From Marisa cornuarietis (lineage: Eukaryota > Mollusca > Gastropoda > Architaenioglossa > Ampullariidae): DNA of 64,000 nt. The DNA is taken from positions 10,066,501 to 10,130,500 of the forward strand of contig SMMW01000554.1 of assembly GCA_004794655.1 (NCBI GenBank), given 5' to 3'. The stretch's first letter is position 1. Each line of letters opens with the position of its first letter. The notes beneath the pieces are model-generated. The model had not been told where the DNA came from, made no database searches, and saw only the letters and a list, made by a program, of their open reading frames with translations. The position numbers and the translations under genes are program-made. Positions 24,601 through 30,815 of this stretch are shown here, piece after piece.

Positions 24601-25402
24601 GTCACAGGCTTTTTTTTTTTAACTGCTTTTTTCTTTTATGTCAATTTTGAGGAAGTAGGGGTCAATCTGTTCACGTTGCACACCGGGATATATGACATTA
24701 CGAGTAGCAAGATGACTGCGCGGGAGCTTCAGCAAATTCTATTACAGCGCGTTTACAGGGTCTATCTAGTCTTCGATCAGTGGGTGAAACACCTGCCTGC
24801 TGCACAAGGGACCGACGAAAGGGTTCGCAACCAGCTGGACAATTGCCTTAGATGACAAAAGCCAACCGACTCGCGAGTTCTCGGAATTGGCCACAGCGGC
24901 CAGTGAAAAGGCGTGTTTGGCAAAGCTGTCGTCGACCAGAGCTAAAGGCACACTGTCATTTGCGCGGGGCAGTAGCGGTGGCGTGCTGCGGTTGCTGTTC
25001 TCTTCGTACTCTTTGCGGTCAAGATGCAGCAGGAAGGATGGAACGATAGGCACTGAAGAAGATAATATTGTTAAATTAAAGTGCTGAAGATCTCGACATG
25101 TGGAGAAAATTTGGACTTTAATAGAAAACGACGCTCATAAACGAAACTGGCACAGCTGTCCACACTTTATACGTGACACGTGACTTACACTAACCCCCAT
25201 ACAAAGAAAACCAACAATGCACGAGCAAACTAAGATCAATCTTGTCGTTACGTTTAACAGCAGGAAGTGACGTACCGACAGACGTGAGGAGGAGGTTGTC
25301 GAGGAAGTTGGTAAAGAAGACAATGCCGAGAACCAGGCGAGTGGAGCCCTCTGCTTTCTGCCGTACAGCTCTGAGCATCTCCATTTTGCTGTCCGAAGAC
25401 AT
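7497..25402 (-). CDS. Vesicular amine transporter-like protein (SLC18 family, MFS), complete 15-exon gene
   Basis: Twelve-helix proton/amine antiporter family that loads amine transmitters into vesicles. The 15 exons (listed separately) total 1434 bases, 477 residues, and every intron phase agrees. Family marks: TM1 FLDNLLLT with Asp35; TM2 SSKAIVQLVANPFVGP with Lys111; cytoplasmic loop DDRGRSKAMGIALGG (186-200); FVGKTVPFL; LQDPYILVASG; LEPTVPLW; QKWQLG; TM10 GITDAAVMP with Asp372; and GFPWLM near 421-426. N-glycosylation sequons Asn63 and Asn74 lie in the TM1-TM2 luminal loop. Oddities: the usual TM11 Asp (YAIADVA in vertebrate VMATs) is Gln399, and both luminal cysteines of VMAT are absent (loop without Cys; His297 in STMHVQKWQLG). 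Motifs favour VMAT (SLC18A1/2) over the acetylcholine transporter, but substrate cannot be read from sequence. A ~6 kb LINE lies antisense in the intron between exons 12 and 13. Confidence 0.9.
7660..9512 (-). other. SLC18-like intron 14
   Basis: About 1.85 kb without a recognised gene or clear element. Short C-rich and CA-rich tracts lie at about 9007-9105. Confidence 0.55.
9513..9558 (-). CDS. SLC18-like exon 14
   Basis: Acceptor gtcttatttcag and donor gtaagt. Phase 1 in, phase 2 out. Encodes GPSVAGLIVKSVGFPW, matching the family's GPSxGG...GFPWL motif. Confidence 0.9.
9784..9903 (-). CDS. SLC18-like exon 13 (TM10-TM11)
   Basis: Acceptor gctatggcag and donor gtacgt. Phase 1 on both sides. 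Encodes GITDAAVMPLLALLVDRRHD and then SFYGCVYAIVQLAVCLAYSV. Asp372 of TM10 is kept; the acidic residue normally three positions after YAI-start in TM11 is Gln399. Confidence 0.92.
10114..10125 (+). repeat. Target-site duplication, left copy, of the I/Nimb-type LINE
   Basis: aactattttgcc at 10114-10125 matches 16131-16142 base for base. The two copies bracket the element. Confidence 0.9.
10126..10732 (+). promoter_or_regulatory. 5' UTR of the LINE
   Basis: GC-rich leader from the duplication to the ORF1 ATG. In this class it carries an internal promoter; no specific motif is assigned. An inverted pair (gcccggcttctcgtgccggg) sits near its start at about 10136-10155. Confidence 0.5.
10733..12160 (+). 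CDS. LINE ORF1, nucleic-acid-binding gag-like protein
   Basis: 475 codons, intact. The N-terminal half is charged (SSDSEEEVRVN) and leads into an RRM-like folded region. Then come three Cys knuckles: CFNCQRYGHGASFC, CFRCGGTGHAAADC and a variant CCNCDGAHTASSKDC (about residues 204-255). The C-terminal third is low-complexity and Thr/Gln/Lys-rich. It ends at TAG 12158-12160, one base before the ORF2 ATG. ORF1 proteins of this class coat the element's RNA. A second in-frame Met lies two codons downstream, so the start may be 10739. Confidence 0.9.
   Translation: MKQMKFIMAKKKSNLGKRIRENESSDSEEEVRVNVRVNVEGAWPRFLLVEGTEPAQPLSSLSPFAISKGFKNISTDFSSIKRLRSGQYLVQCADQKASEALRRWDGKRFIDRPIKVTAHRSLNSSKGVIRCPDLAGMSEPDIRSELAYQGVTAVQRVTLKKDGKSVPTNTLFLTFCLPKIPDTIDVGYLKVKVSLFIPSPLRCFNCQRYGHGASFCKSQARCFRCGGTGHAAADCTSSAKCCNCDGAHTASSKDCPKWKEEAAIQRVRAESGVSYADARRRVVGGPSPTVGSISYSAVVGKRPSNSIAIQTDMTWVSSEGPVPVRHVMPPPPPPACSGGTKSSQTTQTHQTTQTTQAQTPQAKQPSPVRQTTRPQARNTKSPKGKNTTQQTDKKNAQSKPKSPEKPTTHHSTSGATTAATVVPVSNRFATLGEQGMDIDERRFASPSPSRRPLPSSPFPSSTSATVRRSASFPHR
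12162..13133 (+). CDS. LINE ORF2, N-terminal part: AP-like endonuclease
   Basis: Opens STILQWNCRGIRANFEELR, the start of an exonuclease-endonuclease-phosphatase domain. Catalytic motifs visible in order: QWN, IALQET (Glu), LLLGDFNGHHPLWGG (Asp/Asn), SAVDLSVVSP and GSDHFPII (Asp-His). This enzyme nicks the target DNA to prime reverse transcription. The frame is lost at about 13013; the coding sense continues in the frame starting near 13013-13064, so residues after about 285 here are out of frame. Confidence 0.88.
   Translation: MSTILQWNCRGIRANFEELRCLASSFSLDVIALQETLLLPSTTFSFKGFQVLRQDSQTDVPSGGTALLLRSHLLFSPIPLSTPLQAVAARVTLGKTITICSIYLPPSARVSRQDLEGLLTQLPSPVLLLGDFNGHHPLWGGTSSDPRGELLGSLFMESDLCLLNDGSNTFCRPYCSTVSAVDLSVVSPALLLDFNWAVHDDLCGSDHFPIILKFLSTLERDKNFSNGGWNLTKADWPAFQALCSTRLSSTLDINLEKFSNDKEHPVRIFTNILTEVASKTIPKKGHGINIYVSLGLQRSVGWLNTTERRLSALPFAIPLQKMC
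13008..13015 (+). other. Frame-change point in LINE ORF2 (A5G3 run)
   Basis: The endonuclease frame reads ...CCG AAA AAG; the downstream linker is in frame only from GGG at 13013. This equals loss of one base in the A5G3 run, or a -1 shift on AAAAAG. No other lesion is needed to read ORF2 from end to end. Confidence 0.8.
13013..15883 (+). CDS. LINE ORF2, C-terminal part: reverse transcriptase and RNase H
   Basis: Continuation of ORF2 in the other frame; first Met at 13064, but homologous coding begins at about 13013 with a VPWFTEECR linker. RT motifs: PIPKPGKDPSDPNSYRPIAL, LQCGFRKHHSTTDHLV, FFDLEKAYDTTWKQGIL, GVPQGSILSPTLFNI, and catalytic YVDDFAL (about 14182-14202). RNase H follows with CIFTDGSK (Asp), FTAELHAILLAL (Glu), VISDSLSALQAL (Asp) and WAPGHAGIAGNVQAD. 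A C-terminal CPWC...H...C motif (about 15703-15760) completes the usual I-type layout. All catalytic residues are present. Stop TAA at 15881-15883. Confidence 0.92.
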   Translation, partial: GTRNQHLRVPWFTEECRMAQHDRKKAQRLAFRHPTPENVLNFKRSRARARYIFKQSRKLAWQRFVSSLSSRTTSQAVWAAIRKIKGKFQAGSVGHLQVGDSILTEAQDVANSLASTIAQNSSSSHYSPEFQHLKSVQESSSCDFSSNNSEQYNLPFSLEELQQALQKCNDSAPGPDNISYQLLTHLPQVSLRLLLDIFNFIWGSGCFPPSWSEAVVVPIPKPGKDPSDPNSYRPIALTSCLCKTLERMVNARLTWHLESHGLLSNLQCGFRKHHSTTDHLVRFETFLRDAFVSKEHVLGVFFDLEKAYDTTWKQGILLDLHALGFRGRMPIFIENFLSHRLFQVRVGSILSAPQEQEMGVPQGSILSPTLFNIKIDAILKSVSPGLEASLYVDDFALCIRGRLLPCLERRLQLCVNGVQKWVTENGFKFSPTKSVCIHFCKLRGMFPDPCISVNGTVLKVVQEVKFLGVIFDRKLSFLPHIRSLRLSCQKALDVLRVVGHVSWGADRTVLLRLYRALVRSKLDYGSIIYGSARESYLKILDPIHHQGLRICLGAFRTTPVHSLYAEAGEPPLSLRRLKLMLSYVCRLKSHPENPAYRAVFGPQRAALYAIRTKEQKPLSLRVAPHLQAAGVDIQQVEPLPLLPTPPWTLPVPEIRLDLTAFKKGDTSDLIFLQRFQELLSDYPGFCCIFTDGSKVPNGGPVAAAAVPSCQPQRAASARLADGCSIFTAELHAILLALQHVHRSSEHNFLVISDSLSALQALLSSCFDHPLLVQIHKIHGILIRRNKDIVFVWAPGHAGIAGNVQADQAARAACKLSSQLKSLVSSDCKSLFTAYVQSLWQRHWDTLGQNKLHATLPNLSDRLPPCRPVRREEVVLTRLRLGHTYVTQSYLLRGEPPPVCPWCTEVLNVKHVLITCPELQSTRQRFFTAVSVSALFRSVPSAAIFAFLRGIGLFHKI
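15884..16130 (+). other. LINE 3' UTR and (AAAC)n tail
   Basis: The UTR ends with atagccttagttgctggc, then ggcgttaaaccct and four AAAC units. A 28-base block at 16071-16098 recurs exactly, in reverse complement, in the SINE at 39048-39075. It is likely the region recognised by the element's reverse transcriptase. Confidence 0.85.
16131..16142 (+). repeat. Target-site duplication, right copy, of the I/Nimb-type LINE
   Basis: aactattttgcc, identical to 10114-10125. Confidence 0.9.
16401..16464 (-). CDS. SLC18-like exon 12
   Basis: Acceptor tttctttctag and donor gtaagt. Phase 0 in, phase 1 out. Encodes LPFSATIPQLTLPHLGLGLG and leads into GITD of exon 13. Confidence 0.85.
16615..16666 (-). CDS. 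SLC18-like exon 11
   Basis: Acceptor ctctaccag and donor gtaagt. Phase 2 in, phase 0 out. Encodes RWVCTLACMLLISLCLFC, a hydrophobic helix after the GRW junction. Confidence 0.82.
16919..17749. mobile_element. Pogo/Tigger-like non-autonomous DNA transposon
   Basis: 831-bp element in intron 10 of the SLC18-like gene (between exons 10 and 11). Termini begin cagtgttccctcgccacttc and, on the other strand, cagtaattcctcacttatcg, a pair of imperfect inverted repeats rich in TTCGCGG motifs. TA dinucleotides flank both ends (16917-16918, 17750-17751), as expected for Tc1/mariner-pogo insertions. A 'tgccacccaatcg' stretch near 17281 could be a trace of a transposase start, but no intact frame remains. 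Confidence 0.7.
18262..18292. repeat. AT microsatellite
   Basis: Short (AT)n run in intron 10 of the SLC18-like gene. Confidence 0.8.
18882..18960 (-). CDS. SLC18-like exon 10
   Basis: Acceptor ttgactacag and donor gtaggt. Phase 1 in, phase 2 out. Encodes GLVFLPDSVGYLVGTNFFG and LAARSIG, matching the FLP-YLxGTN-FG motif. Confidence 0.9.
19258..19526 (+). mobile_element. tRNA-derived SINE, family 1, copy 1
   Basis: Starts with a tRNA-like head: A-box-like tggccgagtgg at 19263-19273 and B-box ggttcaattcc at 19307-19317. A ~190-bp unrelated body follows, then a tail of cctttac repeats. The same sequence in reverse orientation is at about 39345-39612. It lies in intron 9 of the SLC18-like gene, antisense to it. 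The non-tRNA body argues against a functional tRNA gene. Confidence 0.78.
19695..19790 (-). CDS. SLC18-like exon 9
   Basis: Acceptor ttctgcgcag and donor gtcagg. Phase 1 on both sides. Encodes AVMLTTMSMAVLEPTVPLWI and LSTMHVQKWQL. His297 occupies the place of the luminal Cys next to KWQLG in vertebrate VMATs. Confidence 0.9.
19890..20345 (+). mobile_element. Degraded LINE 3' end, CR1/L2-like
   Basis: Reading through stops, the region near 20075-20160 gives a SGPTV-NSQPL-IRLKSGFRTHLFKKY pattern, resembling the WNSLP...FKSxLKTHLFKKY C-terminus of CR1/L2-type ORF2 proteins. It is heavily decayed and has no catalytic motifs. It lies in intron 8 of the SLC18-like gene. Confidence 0.45.
20513..20576 (-). 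CDS. SLC18-like exon 8
   Basis: Acceptor tttgtggcag and donor gtaaga. Phase 0 in, phase 1 out. Encodes AASTYTPLYVLLQDPYILVA; the LxDPYIL motif is a family mark. The intron to exon 7 is only 230 bp and contains a (GAC/GAT)n tract at about 20627-20690. Confidence 0.9.
20627..20690. repeat. (GAC/GAT)n trinucleotide tract
   Basis: Interrupted GAT/GAC repeat of ~64 bases inside the 230-bp intron between exons 8 and 7 of the SLC18-like gene. Confidence 0.85.
20807..20847 (-). CDS. SLC18-like exon 7 (41-bp microexon)
   Basis: Acceptor ttgttcttaag and donor gtaagt. Phase 1 in, phase 0 out. Encodes GLQWFTLGLQPKEG, which fills the gap between the VDL helix end and the DPYIL segment. Confidence 0.8.
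21320..21560. repeat. Unclassified repeat-like segment
   Basis: Contains cagcaactaaggc, a fragment shared with the LINE/SINE tail, and a small inverted pair (ccaccacctcgggggtgg). Its origin is not clear. It lies in intron 6 of the SLC18-like gene. Confidence 0.3.
21834..21923 (-). CDS. SLC18-like exon 6
   Basis: Acceptor attattgcag and donor gtaaga. Phase 1 on both sides. Encodes GYPYGGFMYTFVGKTVPFL and a hydrophobic helix ending LTLVDL. Confidence 0.92.
22293..22385 (-). CDS. SLC18-like exon 5
   Basis: Acceptor ctgattgcag and donor gtatca. Phase 1 on both sides. Encodes MSIVAERYPDDRGRSKAMG and IALGGAAVGIL, the signature cytoplasmic loop and following helix. Confidence 0.92.
23405..23488 (-). 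CDS. SLC18-like exon 4
   Basis: Acceptor cttctgacag and donor gtacgt. Phase 1 on both sides. Encodes FAVSQTFIPLLVARGVQGLG followed by SAASAVAG, matching the family's VAR-LQG-GS motif. Confidence 0.9.
23675..23733 (-). CDS. SLC18-like exon 3
   Basis: Acceptor tgttactcag and donor gtaggt. Phase 2 in, phase 1 out. Encodes LGYPILLFGGCFIMFISSL, equivalent to TM3 of the family. Confidence 0.88.
23810..23890. repeat. (AGA)n purine tract
   Basis: A run of AGA/AAG repeats in intron 2 of the SLC18-like gene. Short open frames over it (poly-Ser on the minus strand) are artefacts of the repeat. Confidence 0.7.
24797..25052 (-). CDS. SLC18-like exon 2 (luminal loop, TM2)
   Basis: Acceptor cttcttcag precedes 25052. 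The exon completes VVPIVPSFLLHLD, then a ~55-residue polar luminal loop with two N-glycosylation sequons, then TM2 with Lys111 and NPFVGPL. It must end at 24797 in phase 2 to join exon 3 (R/LGYP), which requires a GC dinucleotide at the donor (AG|GCAGGT). Confidence 0.85.
25276..25402 (-). CDS. SLC18-like exon 1 (start, TM1)
   Basis: ATG at 25402-25400 begins MSSDSKMEMLRAVRQ and then a TM1 with LVLGIVFFTNFLDNLLLTS, including the conserved Asp35. Donor gtacgt follows 25276, phase 1. Confidence 0.88.
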
Positions 25403-25432
25403 GGCGCTGTGCTGGTTTTCGGTAAAATCTGC

Positions 25433-25442
25433 CCTTATATAG
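25433..25442 (-). promoter_or_regulatory. Possible TATA box of the SLC18-like gene
   Basis: CTATATAAGG on the minus strand, about 30 bases upstream of the ATG at 25402. If used, the 5' UTR would be very short. An upstream noncoding exon would make this fortuitous. Confidence 0.35.
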
Positions 25443-26438
25443 CAAACAGTTTCTTCCAGAAAATATTTTCGGTTATCATTCTTTATTACTAAATTCTCTT
25501 CAACGATTTCTATTGCTGTTTCTCTTTGCGTTTTTGTAAAGGATTTATATATATATATATAGATAATAACGATTATATAGTGGGCTGTACGTTTGGTGCG
25601 GAATAAAAAAGAAAAAAAGGGAGTGGACAGAATGGGTGGGTGGTAAATAAATCAAATTAGAGTGTAAAAGCCCTTGTTGATGACAGGCTCCTCAGTTTAA
25701 TTCGTTTACAAAACAGGCCATCTCGTAACACCGACAAGCGACATTTCCCCATTTTTTGTCTTTGAGAACTGGTGAAGCGGGAACAGCAATAGTATAACCT
25801 CAGGAGCTAGGTTGGATAGAAGCTACAAACAACAGAGTCGGCGTGTCACAAGTGATGTTTGCCCTCTCATTCTGATGTCAACAACTTAGAGTCTCTGACA
25901 AAGGGAAAGTGGGGACTTAATTCTATCAGCTATGTAACAATAAACCCACAGATTGGACCGCAGCACTAAATGACAACCAAAGAAATAATAAAAATACTGC
26001 AATTAGGAAAAGTTAATACTAGTGGTAAACTTTTTAAATGTTTAAATAAGGACATAACTGTATCTCACGATAATAATGTTTTACGACTGGTGTTGCCTTT
26101 CAGAAATCATCAAATGTGGTCGTGGGTGTCGTCTGAGGGCTGGACATGAGACTGAAAACAACAATAACATTAATCTAGTAAAACCATCTGCTTTATAAAC
26201 CTTATCCAACTGTTACAGTAGAGGAAAACTGTAAGACAGACGCCACCCCCTCTGCACCTTTCTGTCGAGGGATTTCTGAGCACTGTAGACTTTGGAGTAA
26301 TGAACACATGACCTAGCATCTGATGTCCTCCAAAATAAAACTTTCCTGAAGAAAACAGCATGCAAGAAATGATAAATGTTTGACAAAGGTTTGATAATCT
26401 TTAAAATCTACGAAGAGACGAGTGTTTTTTATTCCCCT
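25443..26438. other. 5' flank of the SLC18-like gene
   Basis: About 1 kb, AT-rich, with an (AT)n run near 25546-25562. No gene or element recognised. Confidence 0.5.
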
Positions 26439-26450
26439 CAAACTGAGTAA
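26439..26450 (+). repeat. Target-site duplication, left copy, of the RTE-type LINE
   Basis: caaactgagtaa, identical to 30816-30827. Confidence 0.85.
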
Positions 26451-26683
26451 ACTCCGCCATTTTCGGTCCCAAGCCCGGATGAGAAAGGAGGAGGGTTGGG
26501 CATAGGGCTAGCAACCCTATCCCATAAAAACCTTTTATGCTACGGAAACGACAGTTAGAGAAGTAACTTCATCTGGTAGAAGGAGTGAAGCAGACCAGAC
26601 AACTGGCCCTATGACGGCAAGGGATCAAAGCCAAAAGGAAGTCTCTGGCCCGACAGCGGAACTCCTGACACCAAAAACATCAC

Positions 26684-27626
26684 ATGCGAGTTGGTTGCTG
26701 GAATGTACTGACTTTATTCCAGACAGGAAGGCTATCACAAACAATTAAAGAAATGAACAGCTACAACTTCACAATGCTCGCAGTAGCAGAGGCCAGATGG
26801 ACAGGTACGGGAAAACAGGTACTTAACTCTGGGGAAACCATTATCTCGTCTGGCAGGCAAGACGACCACCACCATGAAGGAGTCGCCCTTATCATCAGCA
26901 GGAAACATCTTACAGTGGAAGCCCATAAGCAAACGCCTACTCTACGTGAGGTTTAACTCCAAGTTCACAAAGCTATATATTGTAGTAGCCTATGCCCCCA
27001 TTGACAACGCTGACGAAGAGGAAAAAGACAAATTTTATAGCACACTTCAAGCGGCTTTAGACGACATCCCTAAGCATGATGTGATGCTCCTCATGGGCGA
27101 TTTTAACGCAAGAGTAGGCAACAAAAACGAGAACAGAGAAAGATTCATGAGGCGGCATGGAACTGGAGAACTTACTGACAATGGGGAGAGACTCATTAGT
27201 CTGTGTGAAGAGAACGATCTTATTATTGGTGGTACTCTATTTGCGCACAAAACAATCCAAAAACTAACCTGGACATCACCTGATGGAAGGACACAAAGAC
27301 AGATAGATCACATCATCATCAACAGCAAATGGAGGAACTCCCTGCAAGACGTGCAAGTCAAGCGAGGAGCAGACGTTGGCAGTGACCACCAACTATTAGT
27401 TGCAAAGCTCAAACTGAAGTTGAGAAAAGCAAAGATTGGGCAGAAAAGAAACCAGTGTATGGACACTGCTAAACTCAGAAACCCAGCAATCAAAAAGGCC
27501 TTCGGCATTACACTGAAAAACAACTTCAGCATCCTCCGAGATGAAGCAGCAATAACGATCGATACCTTTAACAAAGCCACATTAGAAGCAGCAAAAAAAC
27601 CTTTGGGTACAGGAAACGCCCAATAA
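26684..27626 (+). pseudogene. RTE endonuclease domain (one frameshift)
   Basis: Opens MRVGCWNVLTLFQTGRLSQT, then AVAEARWTG (Glu). The frame changes near 26910-26930. In the second frame YIVVAYAPID, LLMGDFNARVGN (Asp/Asn), TSPDGRTQRQIDHIIINSKW and GSDHQLLVAKL (Asp-His) follow, so all endonuclease motifs survive as sequence. A second frame change at about 27600-27626 ends this segment. Confidence 0.88.
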
Positions 27627-27654
27627 TGTATGGATATCTGAGCACGCATGGAAC

Positions 27655-28074
27655 TTGATAGAAGAAAGGAAAGAGATGAAGAGGAAGCTCCCGAACACGA
27701 AGTCCCCCAGGCTGAAAGAGAGGACTGCAGCCCAATACAGGGAGCTAGATAAACAGATCAAGTCCTTCTCAAGGAGAGACAGGCGACAGTATATAGAACA
27801 GCTTGCAGCTGAAGCCGAAGCAGCAGCCGAACGGAAAGACATGAAGGCGACCTATCAAAACATAAGGAAGCTACGAGGTGACCGAAGGCACAACCAGGAC
27901 CTTCCGGTTAAAAGAGCAGATGACACACCCGTCACTGAAGAGCGAGCCAAACTGAAGAGATGGGGAGAACATTTTCAACAGATTCTTAACCAGCCAGACC
28001 CATCAGTGCTACCTGAAATCATCGAAGCAGAAGAAGACCTAGATATCAACACTGGAGCCATTGCACTACAATAA
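27655..28074 (+). pseudogene. RTE linker between endonuclease and RT
   Basis: Charged, Arg/Lys/Glu-rich helical stretch ending KLKRWGEHFQQILNQPDP and EEDLDINTGAI, the usual RTE linker before the RT. It is in a different frame from both neighbours. An A-rich run near 28091-28100 marks the next frame change. Confidence 0.8.
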
Positions 28075-28758
28075 AGTATGGAAACCATTCACAAAAAAAA
28101 ACGGCAAGGCGCCAGGAAGGGATGGTGTATGTCCTGAAATGCTGAAAGCAGAAGAGGAAGAGACACCACGTATCCTACAAACAATCCTCCAGGAGATCTG
28201 GGACAGTGAAGAAATCCCTGCCGAGTGGAGTAAAGGTGTTATAGTCAAGATACCAAAGAAAGGAGACCTCCGTGACTGTAATAACTGGAGAGGCATCACA
28301 TTGCTATCCCTCACCAGCAAAATTTTTAGCCGTATAATCCTCCAGCGCATTACAACAACAGTAGACTCCATACTCCGACAAGAACAAGCTGGCTTCCGGA
28401 AAGGACAATCATGCATCGACCATATCTTTGTGCTGCGACAGATCCTGGAACAATCGCAGGAGTTGAACAGTCCACTGTATATGGCCTTTATTGAATTTGA
28501 GAAGGCATTTGACAGCCTACATCGTGCCTCTCTATGGAAGATTCACTATGGCATCCCAAGAAAACTGGTTAACATAATCAAGTCCTTATACGAAAATTTA
28601 AGAATGACAGGTCATCCACAACAACCAGCTGACTGAACCCTTTAGAGTGGACACAGGCGTCAAGCAGGGGTGCATCCTGTCACCAATACTGTTCACACTG
28701 GCCATTGATTGGCTCATGCGTCGTGTCACTCAGGGAAGACGACAGAGTCTACAGTGGA

Positions 28759-28766
28759 CTCTAACC
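28759..28766. repeat. 8-bp target-site duplication, left copy, of the nested MITE
   Basis: ctctaacc, repeated at 29010-29017. Confidence 0.82.
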
Positions 28767-29009
28767 GGTGACCGGACACTTAATCCCCAGACACTTAATC
28801 CTCAAAAATGCCCCCAATGTTAGAAATGTTGAAGTTAAGTATTATTTTAATTGTCAAACTTATTTTAATGTTTATATGAAAATAATTATTTGAATTTGAA
28901 TTAAATTTTTCATTTACTTCATAATTAAATTTTTCATTCACTTCATAATTTCTTGAGTTGAAATTTCATTTTGAGGATTAAGTGTCTGGGGATTAAGTGT
29001 CTGGGATTC
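28767..29009. mobile_element. Nested MITE-like inverted-repeat element
   Basis: 243-bp AT-rich insertion in the RTE reverse transcriptase. The 8-bp ctctaacc occurs on both sides (28759-28766 and 29010-29017), and joining 28766 to 29018 restores the RT frame. The ends carry inverted repeats of ~36 bp (28772-28807 and 28970-29006), each made of two tandem copies of a gacacttaatcc unit. An 8-bp duplication suggests hAT or similar transposase mobilisation. No coding capacity. Confidence 0.82.
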
Positions 29010-29017
29010 CTCTAACC
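29010..29017. repeat. 8-bp target-site duplication, right copy, of the nested MITE
   Basis: ctctaacc, identical to 28759-28766. Confidence 0.82.
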
Positions 29018-29335
29018 ACAGTCTTGGAAGATCTAGACTACGCCGACGACCTAGGTCTGCTATCCCATAGGCACCAAGACCATCAAGATAAGACCGAAAC
29101 CCTTAGTAAGACTGCCAGCATGATAGGACTCAGAGTCAACACTCGAAAAACACAAGTCCTAAGAAACAACATGACAAACAATAACCCTCTCACAATCAGC
29201 GGGAGTCCTCTAGTGGACGTCAAAGAATTTGTGTACCTAGGCAGCAAAGTGACAGCAGATGGTGACTGTGAAGAAGAGGTCAACACCAGGATCAGCAAAA
29301 CCAACCAAGCTTTTGCAATGCTTAAGCCCATCTGA

Positions 29336-29893
29336 AGATCCACTGGCCTCAGCAGCCATACAAAGATCAGGATCTTCAAGAGCAACGTCCTCAGTGTCCT
29401 CCTATATGGGTCAGAGTGCTGGAAGACCACATCCTCCATTGACAAAAAGCTAGAAGTGTTTCAAACCAAGTGTCTGCGGCGCACACAAAAGATCTTCTGG
29501 CCCAGCACCATCTCAAATGAAGAACTGCGCGAAAGGGTGGGGATGTGCACCTTGGCAGAAGCAATCCAACTGCGGCGCTGGCGATGGTTAGGTCACGTGT
29601 GCCGCATGGCTCCAGACTCAATCCCCAGAACAGCCCTGCGATGGACACCACAGGGAAAGAGGAACAGAGGGAGGCCCAAAGAGACATGGAGGCGATCCAT
29701 CGAAAAGGATCTCAAGAACAGAGGCCTATCACTCGAAACTGCCCCCAGAACAGCAGCAGACAGAACCAGTGTCACACACAAACTGACGGGATCACAAACA
29801 CGCACTCCCCCAGCCAGTCGGACATTTGCGCATTCTTTCCTTCCAAAACAAACAAAACTAGATCTGTCTCTACGCAAACCCCGTCACATTTAA
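29336..29893 (+). pseudogene. RTE ORF2 C-terminal region
   Basis: In the same frame after the stop: FKSNVLSVLLYGSECWKTT, FQTKCLRRTQKIFW, then WLGHVCRMAPDSIPRTAL and GKRNRGRPKETWRRS, the characteristic tail of RTE-type proteins (LYGSE-W, RRL-WLGH and GRP-TW motifs). Confidence 0.85.
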
Positions 29894-30815
29894 TAAAAAC
29901 TATTCCCATATTTTTTACACACTCTCGCTTTCTTTCAAAAAAAAAAAATTCAAATCTCCTCATACATTCACTATCACACACTCATACCCTTATCCTATAC
30001 AATAGTACAAATAGTCAATTCTTCCTCTCAATATAACATAAATCCGCGGCGGTCAGCCACTATCAACTGTCTCTACTCACTGTTCTTTTCTGTTCACTGT
30101 TCAGGGATGAGATGAAGAATAAATGTGTCCTTCTCTTCGGCATTAGGAGGCCAAGCCACCACACCACTCCTCTGAACGCTGCCATCAAAAGGACAGAATG
30201 TCGCACTTGAGCAAACTTTCGATTTTGTTGCCGGCGCCGCCCCCAATGGATGAGGGCCTGTGTGCTGTTCTGAACACAATTCTCTTGGGCTAGTGTTCGC
30301 TTGTACCCACGGGAGATGGTCGCTCTCTCTCTCTCTGCGGAACACAGCACAGAGGTCTTGGCGTCCAGCTCTTCTCCCGCTCTCTGTCTTTAGGCCGGTA
30401 CCTCCTCTGGGGGAAAACCGGCATACACTAGCACAGTCCTCACGTCGGCGCTGGGGTCGACGGGGTGTTGTCTCAATATGGCTGGCTATCTGGGTAGTTC
30501 AGCCTCGCTTTTTTCTTCTTCACGTAAGGTGTCTTGGCACCTATCGTCTTGACCTCGATTCGCAAGCCCCTCACTTGGCGACCGCCTTCTATGTATTCTA
30601 CCCATTCACCCTTCTCGAACCTTCCATACAAACCACAACTCACAAACGACCAACCCGTGCATCCCGCTTTATCAGTACAACGCGCTCACTACACTTCCTT
30701 GCATTCTCCCGTGCTTTCATCCATGTCACCTATCCGTGACAACCAGATGGAGGTCCCTAGCTGTTGCCTCACGTGCCAGACGGCACAATGAGGACTGATG
30801 ATGATGATGATGATG

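Larger units (their letters stand above)
28061..29335 (+). pseudogene. RTE reverse transcriptase (frameshifted, interrupted)
   Basis: RT motifs: NGKAPGRDGVCPEMLKAE, KGVIVKIPKKGDLRDCNNWR, EQAGFRKGQSCIDHIF, FIEFEKAFDSLHRASLW. After a frame change at about 28605-28611, VDTGVKQGCILSPILFTLAI follows. The reading is then split by a 243-bp insertion and resumes with LEDLDYADDLGLLSH (catalytic YADD) from 29018. It ends at a TGA at 29333-29335 where the frame otherwise continues. The enzyme cannot be made from this copy. Confidence 0.9.
26451..30815 (+). mobile_element. RTE-type non-LTR retrotransposon, inactive, with nested insertion
   Basis: A 4365-bp insertion bounded by perfect 12-bp duplications. 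Layout: 5' leader, AP-type endonuclease, reverse transcriptase, a C-terminal GKRNRGRPKETWRRS block, a ~1 kb 3' region and a (GAT)n tail, as in RTE elements; there is no RNase H and no separate ORF1. The coding sequence is broken by at least four frame changes (about 26910-26930, 27600-27626, 28060-28100, 28605-28611), a stop at 29333-29335 and a 243-bp insertion at 28767. It lies between the divergent 5' ends of the SLC18-like and peroxidase genes. Confidence 0.88.
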
